This document shows positions 22,261 to 33,559 of a stretch of DNA of 64,000 nucleotides, piece by piece. A model generated the notes under the pieces. It searched no databases and was not told where the DNA came from. It saw only the letters and a program-made list of their open reading frames with translations. Origin of the DNA: Cryptomeria japonica (taxonomy: Eukaryota > Streptophyta > Pinopsida > Cupressales > Cupressaceae); contig NC_081409.1 of NCBI RefSeq assembly GCF_030272615.1, forward strand, positions 646,936,468 to 647,000,467, given 5' to 3'. Every line of letters begins with the position of its first letter. Position 1 is the stretch's first letter. The translations under genes and the position numbers were made by a program.

Positions 22261-25200
22261 TCTAGGAGCATGTTTATATTATCCTCTTGATTCCTTCCAA
22301 GGTCTCTTGGCTCTTTCGGGTACCTTGAGCTGCACACAAGAGGAAAGGAAAGGTATTGTGGATAGGGGTTTGCTATTAATTGTAAACCTTGGGTTTGGAA
22401 TTAATAGTATAATTGATTGAAATTTAAATTGAATAGAATTGAAAATATTTCCTTTTGAGGGAAAGGCTAGATTTGTTATTGAAATACTTGAATATCGATG
22501 ATTTTACCTCCAATAGGTGATGCAATTCTCTTGAGATAAGTCCTCCATGTGTTGATGCAATAACAAGATAAATCACATAAAATTCATCATAAAAACATAA
22601 TTGCAACATAATATGAAGATTTTTTGATGTAGTGTGTTGCTCTTTGAATCAAATGTGCTCCTGAATTGTTGCTCTTGAGTTGGAATATTAGCATAATGAT
22701 AGATAATAGTACATCTCGAAATTAATTGAGAGAGATGCCTTATAGAGGGATTTCATTATTGAAATCACCTAGCTAACTTAGATTTGATATATTTTCACAT
22801 GGAGTCAGATTTGAATTAGATAAGACCACCAATGTATCCTCTTTAAATTCAGGGAAAAAAGTGCGGGACTAGGAGGGTAGGACACCCTAGTCCCAATAGT
22901 ATTTTTTCGACCTTCTAGGAATGAAAGATAATAGGGTTCTAATGTCGATTCCAGCTCGGTGGCTTAAACCATAATGTATAGATATGCAGAATATGTCTTC
23001 AAAATTGAACTTGTGGTAAGATTAAGGAAAAATTAAGATATAATGATATAGGACACATATAATTAAGGGCCCAAATAAGAGTGTGATGATGTAGTAAAGA
23101 AGAATGAGAACAACAATATTAATTTAAATCAATAGAGTTCCCATAATGAATGGCAAAAAGAAAAATACTAAAATAGGTGCTACAACAAAGTGAAATTGGA
23201 CACAGTAATAAAGTTCTAAAATTTAGAATGTTATGGAAACAAGTATTACAATGTTTGTTTTAGGCTTCACTACCCAAGGAAGCTCACTCCTTCTGGAAAG
23301 GACTTGCAAGCTAGGGCTCACTACCTTAGGGCGAGATACAATGAATAATGACTCGTTGAAGAGACTCAATGTCTAGTAGTAGAATACATAATAATTATAG
23401 TAGAAAACATGCATATGAACTATTGTAGAAGAAGCATCTAACAAATGCTAAAGTTGTGATCCTCTTTTGTAGAAGAATTACTCTCTCATATGAATTTCAA
23501 ACATTTTAAACAATTAAGTGAAGTATCACCAAATCATTCCACACATTAAATAACAACACCATAGACTCTACACCCTTCATAAATGATCCATCCTTCCTTA
23601 TATATCCTCCACAATACCTCAGAACATCAATTATGTTGGCTCAAAAAGGACGTAACAAATGAAATGTGTGACCTAAAATAAGTCGACCTCAAACACATAT
23701 ATGATCAACAAAAATAAGTTGGGGATCAACCGAAGACATAGTTGAATCCTAAACACATCTTAACATGTCCCTCACACCCACTAAAATAGGTGAGAGACAA
23801 CAAAAAATGAAGGAACACACTTTCTCAGTCAAAATATCAGTACCACAGGCAACACTACTAATTATTTGCAGTTATACCACTAGGGAGATACCAAAATCAT
23901 TATGGAGACAAAAAATGAAAGAAAATAAAATAATATAAAACCATTCTGAAATCATCTCCTAAACAAATCAATCACTAAAATGCTAGCACAAAAGAGTAAG
24001 CTTATTGAACTAGTAAACACACTGTAGACTTAATAGACCGTGTCACATCAACATAATGAATATTCCACTGCAAAGCAACGACTCATCTGAAACTCACAAT
24101 ACTAAACTCTTACACAATCTTTAATATATTTTCAAATTTGTACACGCATAACAATCACTATGGAAGAATGTGGAGCATCCTAGTGACTCAATAGAGACAC
24201 ATTACACAGTTAAATTGTAATCTAGAGAAAAAATACATATACCTCTTACAACACAAATGTGAATGACATCAAACCTAGTAAGTAGGAATATTTCACCCTA
24301 AAAATTTAGACTTAACAAAAAACATATAACTAGAATATGCAATGCAGCTAGATGTGGATAAAATTACCAACTCCCAGTCATAGAGAAATGCACTACTCAA
24401 TACGTAGACAAACATTTTTAACAACAAAATTATGAAACCAATGTCAAATATCAACTAACTTCCTCCCTAAATATGTAATCATCAAATAAAGCAACTTCAT
24501 CCCATAACTATAACATAAGGTATATTTAAAAATGTGTTACCATATACTTAGAATGAACTTACAGACTAATAAAATGACATGGATACAACTATTGGACTCT
24601 CAAACTGCCTTTCATGTTAATTCCAAGATACCATCTTTGTTAGAGGCACAACTACTCTCAAATATAATAGACACACAATCTAATTCATCAATGACCACAA
24701 CACATATTCTATTCATCTCCTCAATTACAACACATATTGTCAAACATTAGTTGACATCAATCACAACATACATTACCAATAAAATCATCTTGACGTAGTC
24801 CTTCAAGATTTGGTTCTATTGCTACCCCTAAGGATCCTTCATCATATATGCATATATAAGTGGCTCTTCTTACTCCATATCTAACAAGTGAATCACATAA
24901 CATTTTGGAAACAAAGAAGGATCAGGTAATTAGCGCTTTTTAGTCACCCAATGTTATACCATCATTCACATTTTAGTGTGACATTCGACCATCTTGCTAA
25001 TACAATGTCTTGTTCTATGTGACTTTGCCTGTCGGTGAGACTCCTTTTGGGCTTAGCAGTTATTCTGAGTCATACCGACATCCCCACTTCAATGAGACAT
25101 TGGACTTGTCTTGCTGATATAGTTCCTTTATCGATGTGACCTTGCATTTCAGACCTAGTTCGTTCCTTGTAGATCACCTATGTCATGCTGAGTTCGATGT

Positions 25201-25500
25201 GACCTTTGAAGTGTCTCATCCATATGTTTCTTTTCGGTGAGACTTTACTTTTTGGTAAAACACTTTTTGGTTATAGGTGGCCTTTGGTGCTACACCGACA
25301 TGATTCTTTCATTGTGATCTACAAAGTGACTTGCCGATGAAGTTTCTTTTCAATGTGACTTAGTGTTTCAACAAAATGATTTTTGCTTTATGTTTCCCCT
25401 TGGTGGTGTTGTGATAGACTTCTTTTCGTTCTGACTTAAGATGTGTCTCACTGATAAAGTTTCTTTTCAGTGTGACTTAGCCTTTCCGTAGGACTCAAAT
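22261..25500. other. Decayed non-coding repeat region
   Basis: No ORF with support. 23040-24780 resembles a decayed minus-strand Copia LTR: it carries strings such as AGCTAGGGCTCACTACCTT (about 23311), a TAGAAGAAGCATCTAACAAATG string (about 23430) and GTTGACATCAATCACAACA (about 24749), echoing the order of features in the Copia LTRs further right. 24890-24940 echoes 32095-32150 (both TAACATTTTG then ACAAAGAAGGAT), probably a scrap of the Copia-4 accessory ORF. Confidence 0.4.
22865..22894. repeat. Short inverted repeat
   Basis: GGGACTAGG (22865-22873) and CCTAGTCCC (22886-22894) form a perfect 9-bp stem with a 12-base loop that itself contains AGGGT/ACACCCT complementarity. Nothing nearby suggests a function. 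Confidence 0.6.
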
Positions 25501-25535
25501 TAATTCTTGCTGACCCTTTAGGACTATAGCGACAT
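24980..25535. repeat. Degenerate tandem repeat
   Basis: The strings CTTGCCGATGAAGTTTCTTT, CTCACTGATAAAGTTTCTTT and CTTGCTGATATAGTTCCTTT, each followed by a GTGACTT-like string, recur at about 25109, 25331 and 25448. Companion strings ending CGACATGRTTCTT recur at about 25300 and 25530. Spacing is about 115-220 bp. The order suggests an old, much-diverged tandem array. Confidence 0.45.
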
Positions 25536-25747
25536 GGTTCTTCTTCACTGTGATGCATGCGAGGTCTTGGAAAAATACCTCCAACTGCAAGGATAGATCA
25601 AACAATGTGTTTTCCACCTCACCAAAGTATGTTGATACATAAGTGGCCCACGTGGACAGTTGACCGAGGTTGAGCCAATGACACAAAGGGAAATGTTGAG
25701 GATGTGAAGCATATGGGATGAATCAATTTCCATCTGGATGAAATGAG
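25500..25747 (+). pseudogene. 5' half of a split coding-like fragment
   Basis: One frame reads MVLLHCDACEVLEKYLQLQG, then IKQCVFHLTKVC, YISGPRGQLTEVEPMTQREM, LRM, SIWDESISIWMK, broken by stops that are explicable as TGG or CGA changes. The frame carries on exactly into 28155 if the intervening LTR element and one ATGAG copy are removed. The protein is not recognised. It resembles, in character, the ORF after the LINE, and may be its C-terminal part. Confidence 0.5.
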
Positions 25748-28149
25748 TGTGAGAGTATTCAGGTATTTACTTGATTAATTAAACATTCTTTGTTTAATTA
25801 TTTAAGTTCCCTTTATCTCTTTTACACTTAAGCTAACTTTAGGTGCATATAATTAATTATTATGTGCAAACCTAGGTTTTCCCTTTTTAGGGTTTCTTGA
25901 CCTATTAAAGGTTGAGTTCTTTCTTTTCATTGTAAGAATCACATTACATATTTTTGTGAATATTGAGCTCTCTCTTTTTGAGCATATTCTCTGTGTTTTG
26001 TTTGTTCTTCAGATTTTGCTTCATTGCTTCTCCTTGTAACAGGTTATTCGTCTTGCAGAAGATCTTCAGGCTCCTGTGGTGTTGTATTTTTTTTTGGCAC
26101 TTTTTTGTGGGTACCGCAGGGTACCAGACTGACAGACTTGTCAGACCTATCAATCCAGCCCCTGTGGCCCCCGCCGATGGCCCCTCTATCCTTCTCTTCC
26201 CCCGCCGTTGTTTCTCCGACCCCCGCCGACCCAATCTCCTACCCCCACCGGCCATGTAGATCTCAGTCTCCGCTCTCGCCGGCCACTGCATGCTCCCCGG
26301 CTGCCGCTCGACTACACTGCCAACTGCTCCGTGGGGATCACCTGCTGCCACCAACCTGGACCGTCGCCTGTGGCCCACCACCACCCGGTCCCCGCTACTC
26401 CCTATGCCCGCCGCCGCCGCCGCCTGCAACCCTCCACCCTGGCCCCTGCCGCTCAGTCCCTGGTCGTCGCTCCGGCTCCCCGACCCTTTTTTCCGGCTGA
26501 CCACCAGGCCACCACCTGGCCGCTGCCCAACCACTGGATCTCCCCCCGACTACCACCAGTGTGCCACCGGAGCTTCGCTCCCTAGCCACCGGACCGCCAA
26601 CAAGCAACCAGACCCCATTTTTTGGCTTTTTTAGGGGGGGTTTTGTTTTTTGGCCCTATCTTGGGCATACGGAGTCATTTTTTTTGAAAATGAATAGGTG
26701 TCAGAAAGCTGGTTTTGAGGCCGACCTCATGGTATTGGTAATTTTTTCCAATTTTTCTGATTGACTATGTTTTTTTACAGTCAAAGTGAGGTCTCTTTTT
26801 TGCACTCTGGGAGACGTAGAATGAGCATCTGAACTCAGTTTTTCAAAAACTTTATATTTTTGGAAAGCTTGTGCTATGTACTTTCTAGAAAAATGGGTTT
26901 TATTTCCAGATTCTACTCCATGCATATTTTATTTAGTTTTTTTCTTTTCAGCACTCTGGTGGATATCGTGGTTGTTTCAGGTCCTAGGATCTCTTTTCTT
27001 AGTAGGGTGTCTCTGTTTTGATTCTCATTTCTATTTCCAGTCTTCTTATCATTGTAGCTTGTAATTATGCAAATGCACTCAGATAAAGTGCCATCTTGCA
27101 TTGTTTACTTGGAATCTTGCATATCTTGTGTCTTGTTGTACATGCACTGTTGATCAAGTGCCATGAGGGGGTTGATGTTTTCCTTTGTTTGCCATCTTCA
27201 TTTGTCAAGTGAGTGTTTCTTCCATGACATTCGCCTCATGATGATGTGTCTCAGCACCTTTGATGTTCTTGGTTCTTCATCATGCAGTTGTTTTTGGCTA
27301 TCCTCTTCAGTGTTCCTGTCCCTCTCCCACTTCTGCATTATGGGGAGGTTTATCCTGTTGGTTCTAATGCTTCCATGGTTTGATTGATCAACTCTTCAGG
27401 CTTTGGTTTCTCATGCCATCTGTATCTTCAATTTCAATTGTTTTGCCTTATTTGCCTCCTGATTCAAGTAGTTTCATTTGAGGGCACTCATGTAGATTAT
27501 AGTCTTCTCTACCTGGTCATGTTCTAGTTTAGTGGATGTTCTTCAGATCAGCAGTTATTCTTCGACAGAGTTTGCAGGGTCTTCATGCTTCAATGATATT
27601 CTTTTCCATCTCTTTTTGGAGTAGAGTTTTGTTCCCATGTGGTTTTCTCTATTTCTCCAGTTCATAGAGATTTCATTGTATTTGGGTACCTAATTAGGCC
27701 TTGTTGCCGAGACCCATCTTTATTGCTTTCAGTAGCTGTTCTAGGTTTTAGCTTCTCCCTAAGTCTAGCTTAAGGGGGGCTGTAAGAGTATTCGGGTATT
27801 TACTTGATTAATTAAACATTCTTTGTTTAATTATTTAAGTTCCCTTTATCTCTTTTACACTTAAGCTAACTTTAGGTGCATCTAATTAATTATTTTAATT
27901 AATTATTATGTGCAAACCTAGGTTTTCCCTTTTTAGGGTTTCTTGACCTATTAAAGGTTGAGTTCTTTCTTTTCATTGTAAGAATCACATTAGATATTTT
28001 TGTGAATATTGAGCTCTCTCTTTTTGAGCATATTCTTTGTGTTTTGTTTGTTCTTTAGATTTTGCTTCATTGCTTCTCCTTGTAGTAGGTTATTCGGCTT
28101 GCAGAAGATCTTCAGGCTCCTGTGGTGTTGTATTTTCTCAACTCCTATA
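25748..28149 (+). mobile_element. Short non-autonomous LTR element (TRIM/LARD-like)
   Basis: Direct repeats 25748-26090 and 27781-28149 start TGTGAGAG / TGTAAGAG. ATGAG lies at 25743-25747 and again at 28150-28154, a perfect 5-bp duplication, and an open frame resumes across it. AGCTTAAGGGGGGC (27767-27780) is a polypurine tract directly before the second LTR. The 1.7-kb interior has no gag or pol. The first LTR lacks the last 13 bp present in the second (CTCAACTCCTATA) and runs into T8-GGCAC instead, so its end is altered. Confidence 0.75.
26150..26610. other. GC-rich island inside the short LTR element
   Basis: About 460 bp very rich in CCG/CCC strings in an otherwise AT-rich window. All three forward frames give Pro/Ser/Ala-rich text and the reverse frames Gly/Arg-rich text, without a domain. 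It could be a captured exon or 5' UTR of a host gene, or a low-complexity expansion. Coding strand cannot be decided. Confidence 0.5.
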
Positions 28150-28530
28150 ATGAGAGGTACTGTTGATAGAGATTGGTTACTTGGTAGTTTGTAGTCCAAT
28201 CTGAAATGATCGCAGAAGACTGCATTTAATTGAGAACAAGTTGCAAACAGTTGAGTGGCTCCAAAAGATCTAAAGATTTTCTATGAATGAGATGTCACAG
28301 ACATGGGAATATCAGAAAATATTCAGTCGACAAGACATCAATGCAAATGAGCAGGTGAAGATTACTAAATGTAGAAATCAAATCTCAGAGTTCAATCTAA
28401 AAATGTAGGAAGATACAATTAATGATGATGACCAAGTATGTTGTAGGATAGATTTCTTGGAAGCTCGAGAAGACTACCTTTGAATTTTCTGTATGGAGGG
28501 AAAGTCTTTGAATGTACAGAGATGACTTCT
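28150..28530 (+). pseudogene. 3' half of the split coding-like fragment
   Basis: Continues the frame from 25747: EVLLIEIGYLVVCSPI, stop (CGA to TGA), NDRRRLHLIENKLQTVEWLQ, KI, stop (CAA to TAA), RFSMNEMSQTWEYQKIFSRQ, DINANEQVKITKCRNQISEF, NLKM, stop, EDTINDDDQVCCRIDFLEAR, then decays. Charged, helix-forming composition suggests a coiled-coil C-terminus. No family assigned. Confidence 0.5.
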
Positions 28531-29248
28531 AAGTGTGGCAAGAATGTAGGCAAATGAGTAGAGTAAAAAGAAAGAGGGGTGTATGTTGATCAGATAGAGT
28601 GCAGAGGTAGGTAAAAGAGATAAAAATCAAAGACGAGAACATAGTGTAGAGGTAAGCAAAAGAGAAGGTTTTTCTCACAAAGTATGACAGATTGAGAGGA
28701 TAAATCAGAGAGTCATGCAAAGATAAATAGAAGACAAAGTAGAAGATTGTGTTGAATTGCATAGATCAGAGGGCAGAGGTGAGACATTAGAGAGTCAACA
28801 TAACACAACAGTAAGCCAAGCATATCGATTAGTATTAGTGCATTACAAATCTTATTTGAAACAAGGTGTCCAAATTGTATTTAAAATTGATCATTAATTT
28901 AGTGTATGTCATCTAAGTGGGTACTCAAATTAGGGGTAGGTGCTCCTTTGAGTTGGTACTCATAAATCTCAAGGGTTGCTGCTCCTTTCGGTTGGTTCCC
29001 ATAAATAGTATTTCAACATTCTCATTGTGAGGCTCGATTAGAGGAGTAGACTCTAGCAGCATATCTCATTGAGCTTTTTCCCATCATGGGTTTTCCTCGT
29101 ACATTTGGTGTTATATGTTTGTCCTATGTGTGAATGTGTTTTGATCTCTCTGCATTTTTTTATTAGTGTGTTCATAGTTCAATTTAAAGTTCTAAAGATT
29201 CACTCATTCACCCTCCCCCCTGTTAGTAATTATTTATGTTCCTTCAAT

Positions 29249-29260
29249 TGGTATCAGAGC
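29249..29260 (+). other. Copia-5 primer-binding site
   Basis: TGGTATCAGAGC, the complement of the plant initiator Met-tRNA 3' end, two bases after the LTR end CA (29245-29246). Standard for plant Copia. Confidence 0.9.
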
Positions 29261-29320
29261 CCTAGGTTTCCTATTTGATAAGCTTTCTCTAGCTTGGGTA
29301 GATTCTAGTCTGTGAACACA

Positions 29321-30117
29321 ATGGCAAGAAATGAATCCTCATCTGCTAAAGAACCAATATTTGATGGCACAAACTATGCCCTTTGGTGTAGAAGAATGGA
29401 AACCTACTTATCCTCTATAGGCTTTGATGACTGAATGTCAATTAAAAATGGCTATATTGTTCCTCAACATCCTCCTATAGACCCAGATGCAAAAAGAGAA
29501 TATGAGTACAATGCTAAAGCCAAGAATGTTATCCTAAGTCACCTATCCAATACAGAGTTTGTCAAAGCTATGTATTGCACATCTACAAAAGAGACATGGG
29601 ACAAGCTACAAAGAATCTATGAAGGAGATATAAAGGTAAATGAGGCTAAAATGTAAAATATTCGAGGTCATTTAGAAGGACTAAAGATGAAGGAAGAAGA
29701 GAAGATTGTTGATTGTCATCAAAGAGTGGATGAAATAGTTAATGTTATAAGAGGACTTGGAGAGGATGTTTCAGATGAAGTAATTGAAAAGAAGGTGTTG
29801 AGATCATTGACAACAAAGTATGACAAAAAGGTCTCTTCTGTTGAAGAAGTTAAAGACTTAAAAACCTTCTCCATGGATGAATTATTTAGTTCTTTATCAG
29901 CTTGACTGTATGTGATAGAACTTCAAAGAGAGAGGCTACCTTCAACACAACTAAGAAAGGGAAAGAAGCATCAACAAGTATAGGTGAAAATGACTCTAAA
30001 ACTAATGAAGAAAACTTTGTTAGGAAACTAAAGAAAGGATCAAAAAAATACAAAGGTAAGCTTCCATTTAAATGTTTCAATTGTGGCAAGATATGACACT
30101 TTGCTGCTAAATGTTTT
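29321..30117 (+). pseudogene. Copia-5 gag (decayed)
   Basis: Starts MARNESSSAKEPIFDGTNYA. Typical Copia gag follows: LWCRRMETYL, AKAKNVILSHLSNTEF, STKETWDKLQRIYEG, VDEIVNVIRGLGEDVSDEVI and MDELFSSLSA (UBN2-like capsid region). A shift near 29905 leads to a basic linker and a CCHC knuckle CFNCGKI-stop-HFAAKCF (about 30075-30115), where the expected Gly codon is TGA. The frame ends exactly at the point where LTR sequence begins. Earlier stops at 29432 and 29654 are single-base changes. Confidence 0.85.
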
Positions 30118-30295
30118 TCCCATTGTGGGTTTTCCTCGTACATTTGGTGTTATGTGTTTGTACTATGTGTGAATGTGTTTTGATATCTCTTCATTTTTAT
30201 TATTAGTGTGTTCATAGTTGAATTTGAAGTTTTAAAGATTCACTAATTCACCCCCCTCCCTCTCTCAAAGGTCATTTGTGTTCCTTTACAAGTTG

Positions 30296-30880
30296 AACTA
30301 TTGGAGCAACACGTCCCATGACAACACCATTTTTCAAGATTGAATTTTCTTTTAATAGTAGAAGGTACTCTATCCTGAAAATATGTCACCATCCAAATAC
30401 CAAAGAAACTTTCCTCAAGCTAGATTTCTTGTTGCGATATTTTTTTCTTCTAGGCGTTGATTATGAAATTCTATCTTTTCTCTCTTCTTATCTTAAGGTA
30501 GAAATTACCCTTCCATATTCAATGAAATAAGTTAGTTCTTTTCAAGTCAGTGTGGTCAGTCTAGAAATGATGTTACTTTTCTCACTTTGCAGCCAATTCA
30601 AATCAGGCTGAATTATAGGAAATTGGTTTTCATGGTGTATTACCATTCTGGGTTGAAATAAGATAATAATCCATACTAAATACTGACTAAAATTGGGAAT
30701 TGTGGGATTAACAAATCTTTGTTTTATTCAAGTGAGTACTGGTATGTTTCTTTGACCAATTTTAACAAATAATAATGAGCTTAGAAATGCACCATTTTTT
30801 ATTTATGAATTAGGCTAGTAACTCTTTAAATGTTGGCGTGTCTGGAGTAATGTCACCTATTTTCAAAAACCGCACCAACA
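30296..30880. other. Unassigned spacer
   Basis: A 70-codon open frame (30318-30530, MTTPFFKIEFSFNSRR...) is the only notable ORF, with no family resemblance and no continuation. I see no repeats or structural signal in the rest. Confidence 0.35.
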
Positions 30881-30883
30881 CCC

Positions 30884-31855
30884 TTGCATTCCTTTCTCCA
30901 TCCAATCCATTATAATAATCTATACTTTCCAAATCATATAAAAGATTGTGCCTTGAGAAATGTGAGCTCTAATGATACAAGAGCATCCCGGGTTCACAAC
31001 AATCTTGCATCAACCAAAAACATTTTCCTTTTAGTTTTGTTTTTTGTTTGTAGTTTCAGTTATCCTTTTTGTGTGTCCTGGTTTTGTCTCATCGGATCCT
31101 GTGGAGTTGGAATCTACTTGAAGACTTGATCATCTTTCTTTCTTTCAAACCACATCTCATTTGGATCACTTTCCAGCAAGATATCGCTACCGGTTTCCAT
31201 GACAATTTCTTGTTACCGATTGTTCCTTTGTTACCAGTTGCCTAAGACTTATTTTGGTGATCGTTTGGAACCCATTATGAAGCTTGCAGAGCCTTGAGCG
31301 TTGATCTTGATGTTTTTTGGTGTGTGGCTGACCTTCTACATTTCATCCTTTGGATTTTCTGGAGGAATCCCTTGGCGGAGACCGACCTTGTTCATTTTGC
31401 ACATTAGGTCTTGTTTTTTTCAAGTTTTCATCCCTTTTTGAGCCGATTGGATCCTTTGGATCGATACATATATATTTGTAGTCATGCTTTAGAATGTAAT
31501 CAATTAGAATCAATCAGAGTATCAGATAGATAGACTATGCCTAGAAGATAGATCTTTCGATTCAATGTCCCAATTGTGACCTATTCTACAAGGCTTGTGT
31601 GTCGGTATGTTGTAACTCGGTTGCTATCGGTTGGATTTAATCAAGTTTCATGCAATAAATCTATCTATTCTACATTGGCCCCATCAGATCTATGTATTTT
31701 CATTGTGTTTACTCTTGCTGACCAATCTGGACTGATCTCCTTGAAGCCCGTCCTCACCGGTGACTCTTGCATGCCTTTCTTTGTCCAATTTGTAATAAGA
31801 AGTCCTTTCCAAATCCCCTGAAATATTGTGCCTTGCATAATGTGAACTCCGATAG
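30884..31855 (+). repeat. Dispersed repeat R1, copy 1, with flanking direct repeats
   Basis: 30976-31715 matches 63287-64000 over its whole visible length (shared GAGCATCCC, CTTGCATCAACCAAAAA, then TTGGAT and ATCGCTACCGGTTTC strings, in the same order). It is bounded by a roughly 90-bp direct repeat: 30884-30974 and 31767-31855, both TTGCAT.CCTTTCT ... TTTCCAAATC ... TTGTGCCTTG...ATGTGARCTC. The class is unknown: no coding sequence, and it may be an LTR or the tail of one. Confidence 0.55.
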
Positions 31856-32059
31856 AGTCAGGTTATTAATAGATTTTCTAACTAAGAAGCATGTTGAGCA
31901 AGAGATTTTTTGAGTTTCAAGATCATCCGATATGCCGATTCGAGTGCTAATTAATTCACTTAGCTTCCGGTGATATGTAATCTTCGGAGAGTGGTAGGGA
32001 CTTCAGAAAATTTGGGAACTGAGAATAATACATGAAAAAGTAATGAGGTTCCATAATTG

Positions 32060-33151
32060 TCTAACTAACTGAATATGAAGGGATAGACTTGACCAACGAC
32101 ATAACATTTTGCGAACAAAGAAGGATTGGGTAATTGGCACTTTGGTGAACTTTGACACTATGAAGACCAACTTCAAATGTTTGATAATTTGTCGATCCAA
32201 AGTACATACATAAGGATAATGCCATTTGAGAAGTAAAATTAACACTCAAAAGGGACAAAAAATTAGGGTAACATGAATATCCAAAAAAAAACTTGTGACA
32301 GGCAACATCGCAATTATCCAAATTATCCAAATATCCTTTAATCCGAGCACTGATTGGAACATCTCTTCTCCATACTATATTTTTTAATCCAGGTAATGCA
32401 TTAAAAAAATATAATATGAAACTCACAATAATTGATCCATACTAGAAGGGGTACAAATTAGTCTTCGTCAAGAGGGGGTTATCCAATAATTGCCACCTCA
32501 ATAATTCACACAGATCATAGTCAACAATTTCTTTCACCATCTTAAAGGCTATGTATACTATTGTCGAAGAAGTCAAAACTTCATGATTTCTATATACACC
32601 TTATATGAAATTCCCATAGTTGCATACATGAGTATCAAGAATAATGGTATCAATTGTAAGGCTCTCTTGTTAGACATAACACCAATCAATTTGTTTACTT
32701 CATCATTCTTTATAGACTTCAATGTAGAAACAATTCTAATCGAGCATAAACCAGTCATATCCCTTAGGGCCTCTTTTGAAATCTAATATAATTGATCCAA
32801 CCATAAACAATTTCCATGAATTCTTCTTAGGACTATCTTAATTATCTCTTCATCATTAAACATGAGAAAATTACTCTAAGCATCCAAACCCTTATGCCCT
32901 AAATTAGCATACTCTACAATAAATCTCTATGCACCATCTACTAGTTGAATTCTCTTAAAATCATCAAGTTTGATGTGATCATACTCTTCCAAAGAAACAT
33001 GAATGTAACTGAAAATATCTTCTTTACAAACAAATTTGTTGGGAACAATAGAAAATGCACCAGTCAGATCCCTCATCGCCAAAACAAATGGCCTAAATTT
33101 AGAACTAGGTCTTTCCTTACCATTACCACTAATAATATTAGGCTTAACCAT
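32060..33151 (-). pseudogene. Copia-4 accessory ORF (unclassified)
   Basis: Minus-strand text from ATG at 33151: MVKPNIISGNGKERPSSKFR, FVLAMRDLTGAFSIV, VSLEEYDHIKLDDFKRIQLV, stop, RFIVEYANLGHKGLDA, stop, NFLMFNDEEIIKIVLRRIHG, NCLWLDQLY, stop, ISKEALRDMTGLCS and further stop-broken text to about 32060. The sustained amphipathic composition shows former coding capacity. It is not RT, integrase or RNase H. It follows gag where protease and integrase would normally be. I cannot assign a family; a relationship to the Copia-2 accessory ORF is possible but not visible at residue level. Confidence 0.5.
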
Positions 33152-33559
33152 TAAAAAATATCTAAAGAAAGAAAAATACCTTTGAATGATTCTTTTTCAC
33201 TTCTCTTTGTGGTCTGCAATTCTCTGATCACATTTACATAAATGAATTTTGAACAAGCAATATATAATCATTATCTAGGGTTTCTTTAAAAATCTAATAC
33301 ACTATATACCTAAAGCCACAAAAAAAGTTCTCAACAATCAAACTCGCTTAGAATCCACCAGAAATCACTTTCATAATTTTATCGTGTGAAGAATAACCCA
33401 ACAACAAGCCAAGAGGGGATGAAAGATATGAATTTAAAATCTCCCCTCAAGACATAGCTATCTAAGTTAGTCACTGAAAGAAGGGTCTGTACCCACAAAA
33501 GGTGCATCTCCAACCTCTATCTTTTCTTTAGTATTATCATTGGATTTCTTCACCCATTT

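Larger units (their letters stand above)
28531..30290 (+). mobile_element. Copia-5: gag plus LTR pieces, pol deleted
   Basis: 29075-29246 and 30114-30290 are homologous LTR 3' portions (both TTTTTCCCATNNTGGGTTTT at the start and TTCCTT..CA at the end). PBS and gag lie between them. All of pol, the polypurine tract and the first part of the 3' LTR are missing. The start of the 5' LTR, somewhere in 28531-29074, could not be fixed. Confidence 0.75.

Noticed and set aside
26024-26634. Overlapping Pro-rich plus-strand and Gly/Arg-rich minus-strand ORFs
   Set aside because: They arise from GC-rich low-complexity DNA that lacks stops in all frames. No frame is favoured and no domain is seen.
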